DNA of 64,000 nucleotides from Nitratidesulfovibrio sp. SRB-5 (GCF_019931275.1 NZ_JAIOTY010000002.1:764131-828130), one strand, 5' to 3'; numbered from the stretch's first letter, positions 1-9,411 are shown. Notes: generated by a model not told the origin, from the sequence alone. A program made the numbers and translations.

Positions 1-1745
1 TCGCCTATTCCCCCTACTTCGTCATGCCCGCCAAGCGCACCCGCCAGTCGGGCTTCCTGATGCCGCAGTACGGCATCAGCTCTCGCGACGGTTTCTACTA
101 CAACCAGCCGTACTACTGGGTGCTGAACGAAACCAGCGACGTGACCCTGAACGAGTACTTCATGTCCGAGCGCGGGTTCATGCACGGCGTGGAGTACCGC
201 TCGCGGCCCACCACGGACCAGACCGCCTGGCTGCGCCTGGACTGGCTGTACGACAACAAGGTGGTCGACAGCGACGGCGACGACCCCATCGACAGCGGCG
301 ACGGCCTGATCCGCACCAATCAGGAACGGTACTGGCTGCGCGGCATGTTCGAACAGCGCCTTGGCGACCCGCGCTGGCGGCTCAAGGGCGACCTGGACTA
401 CGTGTCCGACCAGAACTACCTGCGCGAGTTCAAGCGGGGGCTTGGCGGATTCAACGATTCGCGCGACAACCTGTTCACCCTGTTCGGTCGCGACATCAAC
501 GAGCGTGACCGCTACCGCACCAGCCAGGTCATGCTGACCCGCGACTGGGACCGCGTTTCCGTGGCCCTGGGCGGCCGGTACGATCAGGATCCGGAGCTGG
601 GCAACGGCAACCATTCCTATTCGTCCGATTCGCTGCCCCAGCGCCTGCCCGAGGCCGACGTGTACCTGCACCGGGGCGCCCTGTTCGAGGAACTGCCGCT
701 GGAAGTGCAGGCCTCGGCGCAGTCGGTGTACTTCCACCGCCGCAACGGCACCCAGGGGGCGCGGCACGACGTGCACCCGCAGGTGGTGCTGCCGGTGAAC
801 GGCAAGTACGGCTCGGTGATCTCTTCCGTGGGCCTGCGCCAGACCGTGTACGACACGGAACGCCGCGAGAGCCTGCCCGGTGACGGCGGCGATTCCTCCG
901 GCGATTCCCGCACCCTGCCGGATTACAACATCGCCGCATCGACGGAAGTGGCCCGCGTCTACCGGATCGAAAGCGCGCCGCTTACCCTGACCGCCGAGAA
1001 TGCAGGGCAAAGCCGTTGGACCGGCATCCGCCATGCGGTGCAGCCGCGCGTGGAGTACAACAACCTTCCGCTGCTGGATCAGGACGACAATCCCCGCTAC
1101 GACGGCGACGACCGCATCGGCGCACGCAACGAACTGGTCTACTCCATCACCAACGTATTCACGCGCAAGCGCGAAATGGTGCGGATGAAGACCAACGACG
1201 AGGGCGTGGCGGAACCGGATCTGGGCACCGACTACCTGGAGTTCCTGCGGTTCAAGCTGCAAAGCGGCTATGACATCCGCGAGGCCACCCGCGACGAGGA
1301 TCTTGATACCTACGGGCGCCGCCCGGTGCTCGACTACCGGGCCGAGGTGCAATACTTCCCGGTGGCGTGGTTGTCCTGGCGCAGCATTACCGCATGGTCG
1401 CCCTATACCGGCGATGTCACCCAGCACGACCACGGCCTGACCCTCATCGATGCCAACAGGGGACAACTGACCCTGGGCTACAACTGGCGCTCAAGTCTCG
1501 ACGAGTACAACAGGAAGCGCGACTACGACATCAACGCGTTGTACCTGCGCGGAGAAGCTTCCGTGTGGGGGCCGTGGAGCGTGGGCGGCGAGTATCGCGT
1601 GGACATCGAGCAAGGTCGCGACCTGGAGCGGATTTTCGACATCATCTACACGCACCAGTGTTTCAAGCTCATCGGCCGGACCACGGTGGACCGGGAGGAA
1701 GAACGCTACGAGGTGCTGGTGGTGTTGCCGGGCCTCAGCGAGTAG
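1..1745 (+). CDS. lptD: LPS-assembly outer-membrane protein LptD, C-terminal part (5' truncated by window)
   Basis: The reading frame is open from the first bases of the window and ends with TAG. LptD is the outer-membrane beta-barrel that, with LptE, inserts lipopolysaccharide into the outer leaflet. The first residues include FVMPAKRTRQSGFL followed by PQYG, which matches the conserved LptD segment at the junction of the periplasmic OstA domain and the barrel. The remaining roughly 550 residues are rich in alternating aromatic and charged residues (for example FYYNQPYYWVLNE) as expected for barrel strands. The N-terminal signal peptide and OstA domain lie outside the window. Identification is by motif and length; confidence is high for family and high for the stop. 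Confidence 0.88.
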   Translation, partial: AYSPYFVMPAKRTRQSGFLMPQYGISSRDGFYYNQPYYWVLNETSDVTLNEYFMSERGFMHGVEYRSRPTTDQTAWLRLDWLYDNKVVDSDGDDPIDSGDGLIRTNQERYWLRGMFEQRLGDPRWRLKGDLDYVSDQNYLREFKRGLGGFNDSRDNLFTLFGRDINERDRYRTSQVMLTRDWDRVSVALGGRYDQDPELGNGNHSYSSDSLPQRLPEADVYLHRGALFEELPLEVQASAQSVYFHRRNGTQGARHDVHPQVVLPVNGKYGSVISSVGLRQTVYDTERRESLPGDGGDSSGDSRTLPDYNIAASTEVARVYRIESAPLTLTAENAGQSRWTGIRHAVQPRVEYNNLPLLDQDDNPRYDGDDRIGARNELVYSITNVFTRKREMVRMKTNDEGVAEPDLGTDYLEFLRFKLQSGYDIREATRDEDLDTYGRRPVLDYRAEVQYFPVAWLSWRSITAWSPYTGDVTQHDHGLTLIDANRGQLTLGYNWRSSLDEYNRKRDYDINALYLRGEASVWGPWSVGGEYRVDIEQGRDLERIFDIIYTHQCFKLIGRTTVDREEERYEVLVVLPGLSE

Positions 1746-1781
1746 ATGGTGTCGCCACGAGCGCCTTTTTGCCATCTGCCT

Positions 1782-1930
1782 GACCGACCCGAAGGGCGCG
1801 CAGCGTGCCCGTTGGTCGAGCGCGCAGCGCGAGTCCTGCGGGCATCGAGAGCAGAGACCGATCCGAAGGGCGCGTAGCGTGCCCGTTGGTCGAGCGCGTA
1901 GCGCGAGTCCTACGGGCATCGAGAGCAGAG
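1782..1930 (+). repeat. Family C dispersed repeat, two tandem copies
   Basis: Two nearly identical units of about 74 bases (1782-1855 and 1856-1930) each run GACCGAYCCGAAGGGCGCG, then a GCCCGT...ACGGGC-type stem enclosing a GAGCGCG/CGCGAG inner palindrome, then GGGCATCGAGAGCAGAG. A third copy lies in reverse orientation at 18714-18789. The units can fold as hairpins. They lie between the convergent lptD and queF genes, and no coding frame is evident. Confidence 0.8.
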
Positions 1931-1965
1931 CTGCCAAACCTCCGCTGACTGCGCCGCGAACAAAC

Positions 1966-1995
1966 GACGCCGCCGGGTCATCCCCCGGCGGCGTC
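1966..1995. terminator. Bidirectional hairpin between lptD and queF
   Basis: A perfect 12-bp stem (GACGCCGCCGGG / CCCGGCGGCGTC) with a short loop is followed on the plus strand by TTCGTTT and preceded by AAACG, so it can serve the two convergent genes. The uridine tract is weak. Confidence 0.6.
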
Positions 1996-2029
1996 TTCGT
2001 TTCTGGAATGTCTGGCGACAGGCGCGGCG

Positions 2030-2596
2030 CTACACGGTATGCCGTCCGCTTTCGCGTTTCCACTCCGATACCATTTCGCGCACCATGGCCGCGCGCGGTT
2101 CCTCCACCTGCTTGAAGCGCTCGGCGAACACGTGCAGGTGGGTGCCGCCGCGCGGGGTGAACAGCCCCTTCACCCGGCACCACAGCGGGTCCAGCGCCTC
2201 GGTCATGTGGTCGAGCACGGTATTGGTGATGGTTTCCATGAACGACTGGTGGTTGCGGTAGGCGAACATGTACAGCTTGAAGCTTTTCGATTCCACGCAA
2301 CGCTGGTCGGGGATGTATTCGGTGACGATGGTGGCGAAGTCCGGCTGGCCGGTCACCGGGCACAGAGAGGTGAATTCCGGAAAGGCGATGCTCACGATGT
2401 AGGGCCGGTCCGGGAAGTTGTTGGGAAAGGCTTCCAGAATGTGCGGGCCGGGGCCCGCGTGCGGATATTCCGCCTTCACGCCCAGCGTGCGCAGGTGCCC
2501 GGTCTGGTCCTGGCTGCGGGTATAGGCGGCGTTGGCGGTATCTGATGCGGTGCCCGATGCGGTACCGGACGCGGGGGATTCGGACTTCTTGGTCAT
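2030..2596 (-). CDS. queF: NADPH-dependent 7-cyano-7-deazaguanine reductase QueF
   Basis: QueF reduces preQ0 to preQ1 in the biosynthesis of the tRNA nucleoside queuosine and is a cytoplasmic T-fold enzyme. The 188-residue protein carries the type I QueF core: FTSLCPVTGQPDF with the nucleophilic Cys79 and Asp86, then ESKSFK at 102-107 and NHQSF at 115-119. The first 30 residues are a low-complexity Ser/Ala/Thr-rich extension encoded by short repeats (GTASGTASDTA), so the true start could be a little downstream. The gene is divergent from the glutamate dehydrogenase gene. I saw no preQ1 riboswitch upstream. FolE2, the other T-fold enzyme of this window, is at 33.6 kb. Confidence 0.93.
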   Translation of the reverse strand: MTKKSESPASGTASGTASDTANAAYTRSQDQTGHLRTLGVKAEYPHAGPGPHILEAFPNNFPDRPYIVSIAFPEFTSLCPVTGQPDFATIVTEYIPDQRCVESKSFKLYMFAYRNHQSFMETITNTVLDHMTEALDPLWCRVKGLFTPRGGTHLHVFAERFKQVEEPRAAMVREMVSEWKRESGRHTV

Positions 2597-2719
2597 GCGG
2601 AGTTCTCCCGTGGGAATGTGATGCCTGCATTGTGGCTGCTGGCGTCGAGCTTGGCAAGGGCCGCAGGGTGGTTGCCCGTGGTGGTACTTTCGGCAACCAC
2701 TCCGGGTGCCAGAAAACGG

Positions 2720-2747
2720 TTGCCACGGCGGGCCATTGCGCTATCCT
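2720..2747 (+). promoter_or_regulatory. Possible sigma-70 promoter of the glutamate dehydrogenase gene
   Basis: TTGCCA and TATCCT are separated by 16 bases, ending 33 bases before the ATG at 2781. The match to consensus is moderate and the call rests on position and spacing only. Confidence 0.35.
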
Positions 2748-2780
2748 GTCCGGTAAACCGCCCGCCACGGAGGATGTCCC

Positions 2781-5700
2781 ATGGCCGAGTCCCATGCCAA
2801 AGGAGTGGAAGAAGCGCTCTCGCTCGTCAAGGGCGGGCTTGGCGGCATTGCCGATCAGGTGGTGCCGTGGTTTTTTGCCAACATGCCGGATTACTACCTG
2901 CGCACCCATTCGGTGACCGAGCAGGTGCACCACCTGCAAGCCATCATCTCGGGCCGGGTGGTCACGGACAACCACGCGGTGCGCTTGGCCAGCCCGGATG
3001 GTCGCAAGATCACCTATATTTCCCCTTTCGCCTCGCGCGACCTGCACGGCATCCTGGCCGGCCTGCTGGGCGAGCACATCGAAACCGCGCGCATCTACAC
3101 CACGGCAGACGGGCAACTGGGCCTGAACGAATTCCTGCTGGCCCCGCAGCCCCGCGCGGGCAGCCTGCGCACCGGTGACGGTGGCGATGGCGGCGACCTG
3201 TTCAGCGCCGCCCTGGACGCCATGCGCGCCAGCGGCGAACTGCCGGAAACGGACATGACCGCCTTTGCCGCGTTTCTGGCCGCCGCCAACGCGGAATACG
3301 TGGAAAAGTTCGACCCGGTGCGGGCGGCCCGCCACTTCCGGCTGCTGCGCGAGATAGGCGGCGGCGACGATACCGGGCTGCTCATCGAGCAGTGTTCGGC
3401 CCCGACCATACCCGCCGCGCCCGCCGCGTCCGAAGCCGCCGGGGGGGCTGGCGGCGTCGGGACCGTGCTGTCCGCGGAGCCCTGCGACATCCGGCGCGAA
3501 ACGCGCATCGTGGTGGCCATGCGCCATCCCCCGGCCACGGGCCTGCTGCTGCAAATCGCCCGGATCATGCGCCGCCTGGACATCACCGTGCACCGCTCCT
3601 ACGCGGACACCTTCGCCGACGAGTCGGGCGAAACGGCCATAATGAGCTTCTACGTGTCGCACAAGGGCGACCTGATCCTGGACGATTCCGCCCTGTGGAA
3701 GAACCTGCGCAAGAAGCTGCGCCTGGTAAAGTGGTTCGCCCCGCACGAACTGGAAATCCTGGCCGACGAGGAATCCTGGCCCATCAAGCGCATCATGCTG
3801 TTGCAGGCGGCCTGCGGCTTTGCCCACGTGTTCCTGGCCAAGGACAACCAGTGGGCCTTCAGCACCCAGAACGTGGTGCGCATCGTGCTGGCCCGCCGGG
3901 CCGAAACCGCCGCGCTGGTGGACTGGTTCGAGGCTCGCTTCGACCCCACCCTGGGCGACCGCGAGGCGACCGCGCGCAGGCTGGAGGCCGACGCGACCGA
4001 CGCCGTGAACGCGGTGGCCGACGAGCGCGAGCGCGCCGTGCTGCTGATGATCCAGCGTTTCTTCCGCCATGTGCTGCGCACCAACTACTTCCTCGATACC
4101 ATCTACGGTTTGTCCTTCCGGCTGGACCCGGAATTCCTGCCCCCGGCCTACCGCTACGAAGGGGAGGAACTGCCCTTCGGCATCTTCTTCTTCCACACGC
4201 CGGGGGGGCTGGGCTTTCACATCCGCTACCGCGACATGGCGCGCGGCGGCGTGCGCGTGGTGCCCACCCGCACCCAGGAGCAGTTCGAGTTGGAATCGAA
4301 CCGCCTGTATGACGAGGTGAAGGGGCTGGCCTACGCCCAGCAGGTCAAGAACAAGGACATCCCCGAGGGCGGGGCCAAGGCGGTCATCCTGCTGGGGCCG
4401 CTGGGCGACGTGGGGCTGGCCGTGGCCTCGGTAATCAATTCGCTGCTGGACGTGGTGCTGCCCGGACAGGACACCCCGGCCCTGCCCGGCGTGGTGGATT
4501 ACCTGGGCCGCGAGGAAATCATCTATTGCGGCCCGGACGAGAACATCCAGCCCGCGCACATCGCCTGGATGGTGGAACGCGCCCGCCAGCGCGGCTACCG
4601 CTGGCCCTCTGCGTTCATGAGTTCCAAGGCCGGGGCGGGCATCAACCACAAGCAGTACGGCGTCACCAGCATCGGGGTGATGGTCTTTGCCGAGGAAATG
4701 CTGCGGCACCTCGGCATCGATCCCTTCTCCCAGCCGTTCACGGTGAAGATCACCGGCGGCCCCAAGGGCGACGTGGCGGGCAACCTGATGCGTCTGATGT
4801 TCGAGGCTTACGGCGACAACGTGCGCATCGTTGCCGTCAGCGACGGGCACGGCGGGGCCTGGGATCCGGACGGTCTGGACCGGGCCGAACTGCTGCGTCT
4901 GGTGGACGCGCAGCGCAGCATCAGCGCCTTCGACCCGGCCCGGCTGCGCGGCGAGGGGGCGTGGGTGGCCGTGTCCGACACCCCGGAAGGGGTGCGCCGC
5001 CGCAACACCCTGCACAACACCGCCCACGCCGATATCTTCATCCCCGCCGGGGGGCGGCCCGACACCATCAATACCCGCAACTGGCACGACTTCTTTGACC
5101 GGGGCGGGGTGCCCACGGCGCGCGCCGTCATCGAGGGGGCCAACCTGTTCGTGGCGCCGGAGGCGCGCAAGCGCCTGGCCGAACGGGGGGTGCTGGTGGT
5201 GCACGGCTCGTCGGCCAACAAGACCGGGGTCATCTGCTCCTCGTACGAGGTGCTGGGCGGGCTGGTCATGACCGACGAGGAATTCATCGCCCACAAGGAC
5301 CGCTTCGTGGCAGAGGTGCTGGACATCCTGCGGGTGCGCGCCCGCGACGAGGCGCGCCTGCTGCTGGCCGAAATACGCCGCTGCGACGGCTGCAAGGCCC
5401 TGCACGAGATTTCCGTGGACGTCTCGCTGGAGATGAACGCCGTGGCCGATGCGCTGTACGCGGCGCTGGTGGCGCGCGGCGAACCGGTGGAGGCGGACCC
5501 CGCCCTGCGACAGGTGTTGCTGGGCTATCTGCCGCCGGTGCTGGTGGAGCGCTTTCCCGAGCGGATATTCGAACGCATCCCGCTGCGCCACCAGTACGCG
5601 CTGGTGGCCGCGCACACGGCTTCGCGCATCGTCTACGCGGAAGGCGCGGGCTGGCTGGCCCCGCTGGCGCGCCAGCGCGATGCCGAAAGCGTGGCCCGGG

Positions 5701-5843
5701 CCTGGCTGCGCGAGGACGGGCGCATCCGCGACCTGATCGCGGCGGTGTCGCGCAGCGGACTGCCGGAAGCCGGGGCCGTGGTGCACCTGCTGGAGCGCGG
5801 CGCGCGCAAGCGGGCCACGGAAGAAGCGCTGGGGCTGGAATGA
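2781..5843 (+). CDS. NAD-dependent glutamate dehydrogenase, large (about 1000-residue) class
   Basis: It oxidatively deaminates glutamate to 2-oxoglutarate with NAD in the cytoplasm. The C-terminal half carries the Glu/Leu/Phe/Val dehydrogenase core: RGGVRVV, EGGAKAVI near residues 527-534 with the catalytic lysine, QYGVTSIGV near 624, and SSANKTGVICSSYEV near 810. The N-terminal 400 residues, including an ACT-like stretch (RIVVAMRHPPATGLLLQIARI), match the regulatory part of large GDHs. At 1020 residues it is far shorter than the 1600-residue GDH180 class. An Ala/Gly-rich linker (PAAPAASEAAGGAGG) lies near residue 215. The start ATG at 2781 lies in the rather GC-poor leader sequence CGGAGGATGTCCC and has a GGAGG ribosome-binding site. 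Divergent from queF. Confidence 0.85.
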   Translation: MAESHAKGVEEALSLVKGGLGGIADQVVPWFFANMPDYYLRTHSVTEQVHHLQAIISGRVVTDNHAVRLASPDGRKITYISPFASRDLHGILAGLLGEHIETARIYTTADGQLGLNEFLLAPQPRAGSLRTGDGGDGGDLFSAALDAMRASGELPETDMTAFAAFLAAANAEYVEKFDPVRAARHFRLLREIGGGDDTGLLIEQCSAPTIPAAPAASEAAGGAGGVGTVLSAEPCDIRRETRIVVAMRHPPATGLLLQIARIMRRLDITVHRSYADTFADESGETAIMSFYVSHKGDLILDDSALWKNLRKKLRLVKWFAPHELEILADEESWPIKRIMLLQAACGFAHVFLAKDNQWAFSTQNVVRIVLARRAETAALVDWFEARFDPTLGDREATARRLEADATDAVNAVADERERAVLLMIQRFFRHVLRTNYFLDTIYGLSFRLDPEFLPPAYRYEGEELPFGIFFFHTPGGLGFHIRYRDMARGGVRVVPTRTQEQFELESNRLYDEVKGLAYAQQVKNKDIPEGGAKAVILLGPLGDVGLAVASVINSLLDVVLPGQDTPALPGVVDYLGREEIIYCGPDENIQPAHIAWMVERARQRGYRWPSAFMSSKAGAGINHKQYGVTSIGVMVFAEEMLRHLGIDPFSQPFTVKITGGPKGDVAGNLMRLMFEAYGDNVRIVAVSDGHGGAWDPDGLDRAELLRLVDAQRSISAFDPARLRGEGAWVAVSDTPEGVRRRNTLHNTAHADIFIPAGGRPDTINTRNWHDFFDRGGVPTARAVIEGANLFVAPEARKRLAERGVLVVHGSSANKTGVICSSYEVLGGLVMTDEEFIAHKDRFVAEVLDILRVRARDEARLLLAEIRRCDGCKALHEISVDVSLEMNAVADALYAALVARGEPVEADPALRQVLLGYLPPVLVERFPERIFERIPLRHQYALVAAHTASRIVYAEGAGWLAPLARQRDAESVARAWLREDGRIRDLIAAVSRSGLPEAGAVVHLLERGARKRATEEALGLE

Positions 5844-6015
5844 CCGCCGGGGGCGGCACCCTGCGGAAGGCGCATGCGAACCCGCACTGCCGTCGCGGGG
5901 GCAGATGCCGTACTTGCGGACTTGATTTTTCGCGGTGGCTCGCCCAATATGCCGGTCCGTTTCCGGTGGCGCGGGCAGGCGTGCACTGTCCGGAGGCGGG
6001 AAGGAGGTTGCTGCC

Positions 6016-6204
6016 GTGAACAGGGAAGGACAACACAAGGACGGTCCGTTGAAGGACCGTTACAGGCGCGGTTTCGTCGAGGTCATGTGCCCGAAGTGCC
6101 GCACCACGCGCATCATCGTGGTGCCGGAAGAACCCATGCCGCGCTGCGAGACGTGTCGCGTCGAGATGATCGTCAAGGAAGTGCTCACGGAAGGGAAGTA
6201 TTAG
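6016..6204 (+). CDS. Small zinc-ribbon protein (two CxxC motifs)
   Basis: A 62-residue protein with MCPKCRTTRIIVV and MPRCETCRVEM, two CxxC knuckles spaced like a zinc ribbon. Function unknown. The start is taken as GTG 6016 because AAGGAGG at 6001-6007 precedes it by eight bases; a longer in-frame extension back to 5935 has no such site and is compositionally poor. The N-terminus is basic (KDGPLKDRYRRGF), which would suit nucleic-acid or ribosome binding, but that is only inference. It stands alone between the glutamate dehydrogenase and the ABC importer. Confidence 0.75.
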   Translation: MNREGQHKDGPLKDRYRRGFVEVMCPKCRTTRIIVVPEEPMPRCETCRVEMIVKEVLTEGKY

Positions 6205-6293
6205 TCCGCACGGGGGGCTTTCGTCTCCGGCTTCGTCGGATTTTGCCGGTTGCTCCGGTCACGTGCGACAGCGCGCCCTGCGGTTGTCATTCG

Positions 6294-6346
6294 CGCGTTG
6301 CGGTTCCCATCCGCAAGGTTCGCGCTTCGCGCTCTCCAACGGCTGG
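6294..6346 (+). repeat. Family B dispersed repeat, copy 1
   Basis: About 50 bases beginning CGCGTTGCGGTTCCCATCCG and ending near CAACGGCTGG. Closely similar copies are at 9466-9514 (same orientation) and 18626-18675 (reverse). The 396-base gap 6205-6600 before the ABC importer contains this repeat and GC-rich sequence; I see no gene or clear promoter in the rest of the gap. Confidence 0.7.
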
Positions 6347-6600
6347 GACAACGCCCGCAGACGCGCATGACGACCGCCGCACGCTCCCTTGGCAATGGGC
6401 TCATCTTTCCTGCCGGAGAGCGAAATCCCTGCCGTGCGTGCAGGATGCCCCTGGCCTTCACGAAATTTCAAAGCGGGCTCCCGTGGGGTCCGCGCCGCGC
6501 CCCGCGCGTTTTGGGCGGATTGCCGACGCCCGCCGTGCGTCGGGGCGCGGCATCGCGTTGCCGGTTGTGGTTTTTCAACGATATCCGATTGGAGGAACGC

Positions 6601-7419
6601 ATGAAACTGTTCAAGCTGCTGGCCGCCATGCTGCTGGCCGTGCTCGTCGCCGCGCCTGCCATGGCCGCCGACATCGAGCTGGCCAAGAAATCCACCCTCA
6701 ACGAAATCATGGCGCGCGGCGAACTGCGCGTCGGCTTCGACGCGGGCTACATGCCCTTCGAAATGACCGACAAGAACGGCAACTACGTCGGCTTCGACAT
6801 CGACCTGGCCAAGGAACTGGCCAAGGCCATGGGCGTGAAGTTCGTACCCGTGAACACCGACTTCGACGGCATGATCCCGGCCCTGCTCAGCGACAAGTTC
6901 GACATCATCATCAGCGGCATGACCGTGACCCAGGAGCGCAACCTGCGCATCAACTTCGCCAACCCGTACATCGTGGTCGGCCAGTCGGTCATCGTCAGCA
7001 AGAAGCATGAAGGCAAGGTCAAGACCTGGGAAGACCTGAACAAGCCCGAATACACCGTGGTTTCGCGCCTTGGCACCACCGGCGAGGAAGCCGCCAAGCG
7101 CATGCTGCCCAAGGCCAAGTACAAGTCCTTCGAAAAGGAAGCCGACGGCGCGCTGGAAGTCATCAACGGCAAGGCCGACGCCTGGGTGTACGACATGCCT
7201 TTCAACGTGGTGTTCATGGCCGAGCAGGGCAAGGGCAAGGCCATTCACCTGGACAAGCCCTTCACCTACGAGCCGCTGGGCTTCGGCATCAAGAAGGGTG
7301 ACCCCGACTTCCTGAACTTCCTGGACAACTTCCTGAGCCAGATCAAGAACGACGGCCGTTACGACCGCATCTACAACAAGTGGATGAAGTCCACCGAGTG
7401 GCGCGCCCAGGTCCAGTAG
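6601..7419 (+). CDS. Polar amino-acid ABC transporter, periplasmic substrate-binding protein
   Basis: The 272-residue precursor has a classic signal peptide (MKLFKLLAAMLLAVLVAAPAMA, cleaved after AMA) and a type-3 extracellular solute-binding domain: ELRVGFDAGYMPFEM, YVGFDIDLAKELAKAMG, DFDGMIPALLSDKFDIIISGMT and the hinge strand VSRLGTTGEEAAK. It binds a polar or charged amino acid (the GlnH/ArtJ/FliY class); the exact ligand cannot be read. Start ATG 6601 has GGAGG eight bases upstream. It is followed, after a 250-base gap with strong hairpins, by the permease and ATPase genes of the same importer, consistent with higher expression of the binding protein than of the membrane parts. Confidence 0.92.
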   Translation: MKLFKLLAAMLLAVLVAAPAMAADIELAKKSTLNEIMARGELRVGFDAGYMPFEMTDKNGNYVGFDIDLAKELAKAMGVKFVPVNTDFDGMIPALLSDKFDIIISGMTVTQERNLRINFANPYIVVGQSVIVSKKHEGKVKTWEDLNKPEYTVVSRLGTTGEEAAKRMLPKAKYKSFEKEADGALEVINGKADAWVYDMPFNVVFMAEQGKGKAIHLDKPFTYEPLGFGIKKGDPDFLNFLDNFLSQIKNDGRYDRIYNKWMKSTEWRAQVQ

Positions 7420-7430
7420 CCTGAGTTTTC

Positions 7431-7460
7431 CGGCTGGGGCGGGCACCCGCCCGCCCCGCC
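7431..7460 (+). terminator. GC-rich stem-loop after the binding-protein gene
   Basis: GGGGCGGG at 7436-7443 pairs with CCCGCCCC at 7450-7457 just after the stop codon at 7419. There is no U-tract. It is most likely a 3'-end stabilising or attenuating hairpin between the binding protein and the permease. Confidence 0.55.
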
Positions 7461-7486
7461 TTGCTCCGTCTGGCCCGCATCCCCAC

Positions 7487-7562
7487 GGTTTCGCGCGGGC
7501 GCGGTTCCTCCGTTTCTTTCCCATCACCGGGCAAGGGCAGGGAACCGCCCCCGCGCGAAGCC
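7487..7562 (+). repeat. Long inverted repeat inside the ABC-importer operon
   Basis: The 22-base arms at 7487-7508 and 7541-7562 are complementary except for about two positions (GGTTTCGCGCGGG... / ...CCCGCGCGAAGCC). They enclose a 32-base loop with its own short complementarity (TTTCCC / GGG). The arms lie between the binding-protein and permease genes; no coding role. Confidence 0.65.
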
Positions 7563-7669
7563 ATGCGGCTTTCGCCGCGCCATGGCGCGGCCATCCCCCC
7601 GGCGCTTTCGCCGCCCGCAGGGTTTCGCACCCGCGTCGGGCGCGCGGTCGCGCCGCAAAAGGAATCACG

Positions 7670-8683
7670 ATGACGCAGTACAGAGGGCTGGACAAGCCCA
7701 AGGGCAGGGGTTTCTTCCTGTTCTGGAAAGCCATGTTCGTGGCGGCCATGCTGGCGCTGGTGGCGTTCTTCTGGGTCGCCTCCTCGTCGGTGGAATACAT
7801 CTGGCGCTGGAACCGCGTGCCCCAGTATTTCTGGGTGAACGAGGCGGCGGACGTGCGCGCCGAGGCGGAAGGCGATGTCACCATCATCGACCGACAGGGC
7901 AACGAACAGCGCGTGGTGGTGCGCGACGCCTCCGGCGAGGAACACACCCACCTGCTGCCCGGCGAAAGCAAGGTGCTGGTGTCTTCCGGCGACTTCGCCT
8001 ACAGGGGCGACGTGCTGGGGCGCTACCAGCTGAACAGGCCCGGCATCCTGCTGGAAGGCTTGTGGATCACCCTTGAGGTCAGTGTGCTGGCCATCATCGG
8101 CGGCATCGTCATCGGGGTGGTCACGGGGCTGTGCCGCATCTCCATCAACCCCATGCTGCGCTGGGGCGCCATCGCCTACATCGAGATCATCCGCGGCTCT
8201 CCGCTGCTGGTGCAGATATTCCTGTGGTACTTCGTGGTGGGCACGCTCATCAACGCCCTGCTGGAGCACGTGGGCCTTGGGGGCATATCGCCCCTGTGGT
8301 ACGGCGTCATGGCGCTGGCCCTGTTCACCGGGGCCTACGTGGCCGAAATCGTGCGCGCGGGCATCCAGTCGGTGCACCGTGGCCAGATGGAGGCCGCGCG
8401 CTCGCTGGGCATGAACTACGCCCAGGCCATGCGCAAGGTCATCCTGCCGCAGGCCTTCCGGCGCATCATGCCGCCGCTGGCCGGGCAGTTCATCAGCCTG
8501 ATCAAGGACTCGTCCCTGCTCGGGGTCATCGCCATCCGCGAACTGACCAAGGCCACGCGCGAGGTGGTGACCACCTCGCTCCAGCCGTTCGAGCTGTGGA
8601 TAGTCTGCGCGGTGCTGTACCTTGTGCTTACCTTCACCCTTTCGCTGTTCGTGCAGTACCTTGAACGCAGGGCCATCCGATGA
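7670..8683 (+). CDS. Polar amino-acid ABC transporter permease with extra periplasmic segment
   Basis: The 337-residue inner-membrane permease has the HisM/GlnP-type core in its C-terminal 220 residues: [29 protein letters not shown], and the EAA loop [29 protein letters not shown] that contacts the ATPase. Unlike the usual 220-residue GlnP, it has an N-terminal transmembrane helix (about residues 20-42) followed by about 80 residues ([38 protein letters not shown]) that should lie in the periplasm before the core. Start ATG 7670 follows a GGAATCACG leader (weak site). The stop overlaps the ATPase start by four bases (ATGA). Confidence 0.88.
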   Translation: MTQYRGLDKPKGRGFFLFWKAMFVAAMLALVAFFWVASSSVEYIWRWNRVPQYFWVNEAADVRAEAEGDVTIIDRQGNEQRVVVRDASGEEHTHLLPGESKVLVSSGDFAYRGDVLGRYQLNRPGILLEGLWITLEVSVLAIIGGIVIGVVTGLCRISINPMLRWGAIAYIEIIRGSPLLVQIFLWYFVVGTLINALLEHVGLGGISPLWYGVMALALFTGAYVAEIVRAGIQSVHRGQMEAARSLGMNYAQAMRKVILPQAFRRIMPPLAGQFISLIKDSSLLGVIAIRELTKATREVVTTSLQPFELWIVCAVLYLVLTFTLSLFVQYLERRAIR

Positions 8684-9411
8684 TCAACGCCACCAACGTC
8701 CACAAGTTCTTCTACACCCCCGACAAGTTGCACGCCCTGCGCGGCGTTTCGCTGTCCGTTGCCCCCGGCGAGGTGGTGGTCATCATCGGCCCCTCCGGCT
8801 CCGGCAAGAGCACCTTTCTGCGCTGCCTGAACCGGCTGGAATACGCCGATGAAGGCGCCATCCGCATCGAGGGCCGCGACATCCTGGACCCGGACTGCGA
8901 GATCAACGAGGTGCGGGCCGAGGTCGGCATGGTCTTCCAGTCGTTCAACCTGTTTCCGCACCTGACCGTGCTGGAGAACCTGACCCTGGCCCAGACCACC
9001 GTGCGCAAGCGCGGCAAGGTCGAGGCCGAAAAGAAGGGCATGGAACTGCTGCGCAAGGTGGGCATTGCCGAAAAGCACAACGTGTACCCGGACCAGCTTT
9101 CCGGCGGGCAGCAGCAGCGCGTGGCCATCGCGCGGGCGCTGGCCATGGACCCCAAGGCCATGCTGTTCGACGAGCCCACCAGCGCCCTGGACCCGGAAAT
9201 GGTGGGCGAGGTGCTGGACGTCATGAAGAATCTGGCCCGCGAGGGCATGACCATGGTGGTGGTGACGCACGAGATGGGCTTTGCCCGTGAAGTGGCGGAC
9301 CGCGTGGTGTTCATGGACCAGGGCAGCATTCTGGAAGTGGGGTCGCCGGACAAGTTCTTCACCGCGCCGGAGCATGACCGGACCAGGCTGTTCCTGAGCC
9401 AGATATTGTAG
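8680..9411 (+). CDS. Polar amino-acid ABC transporter ATP-binding protein (GlnQ type)
   Basis: This is the 243-residue cytoplasmic ATPase of the importer. Walker [11 protein letters not shown]-loop [10 protein letters not shown], signature LSGGQQQR, Walker [12 protein letters not shown] and the H-loop [10 protein letters not shown] are all intact. Its ATG overlaps the stop of the permease gene, showing translational coupling. Family members energise uptake of glutamine, arginine, histidine or cystine; the substrate is set by the binding protein at 6601. Confidence 0.95.
   Translation: MINATNVHKFFYTPDKLHALRGVSLSVAPGEVVVIIGPSGSGKSTFLRCLNRLEYADEGAIRIEGRDILDPDCEINEVRAEVGMVFQSFNLFPHLTVLENLTLAQTTVRKRGKVEAEKKGMELLRKVGIAEKHNVYPDQLSGGQQQRVAIARALAMDPKAMLFDEPTSALDPEMVGEVLDVMKNLAREGMTMVVVTHEMGFAREVADRVVFMDQGSILEVGSPDKFFTAPEHDRTRLFLSQIL

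Noticed and set aside
2597-2780. preQ1 riboswitch upstream of queF
   Set aside because: No CUAG-type hairpin with an A-rich tail of the expected arrangement is visible on the minus strand.
1491-6038. Very long open frames on the strand opposite to or across real genes (for example 1491-6038 minus, 23499-26993 minus, 50890-55263 minus)
   Set aside because: They are products of high GC content. Their sequence is rich in Arg, Ala, Gly and Pro with no family motifs, and they overlap well-supported genes or fuse two genes in frame.
6540-6600. Sigma-54 promoter before the ABC importer
   Set aside because: CGGCATCGCGTTGC has the right elements but the GG-to-GC spacing is one base too short.
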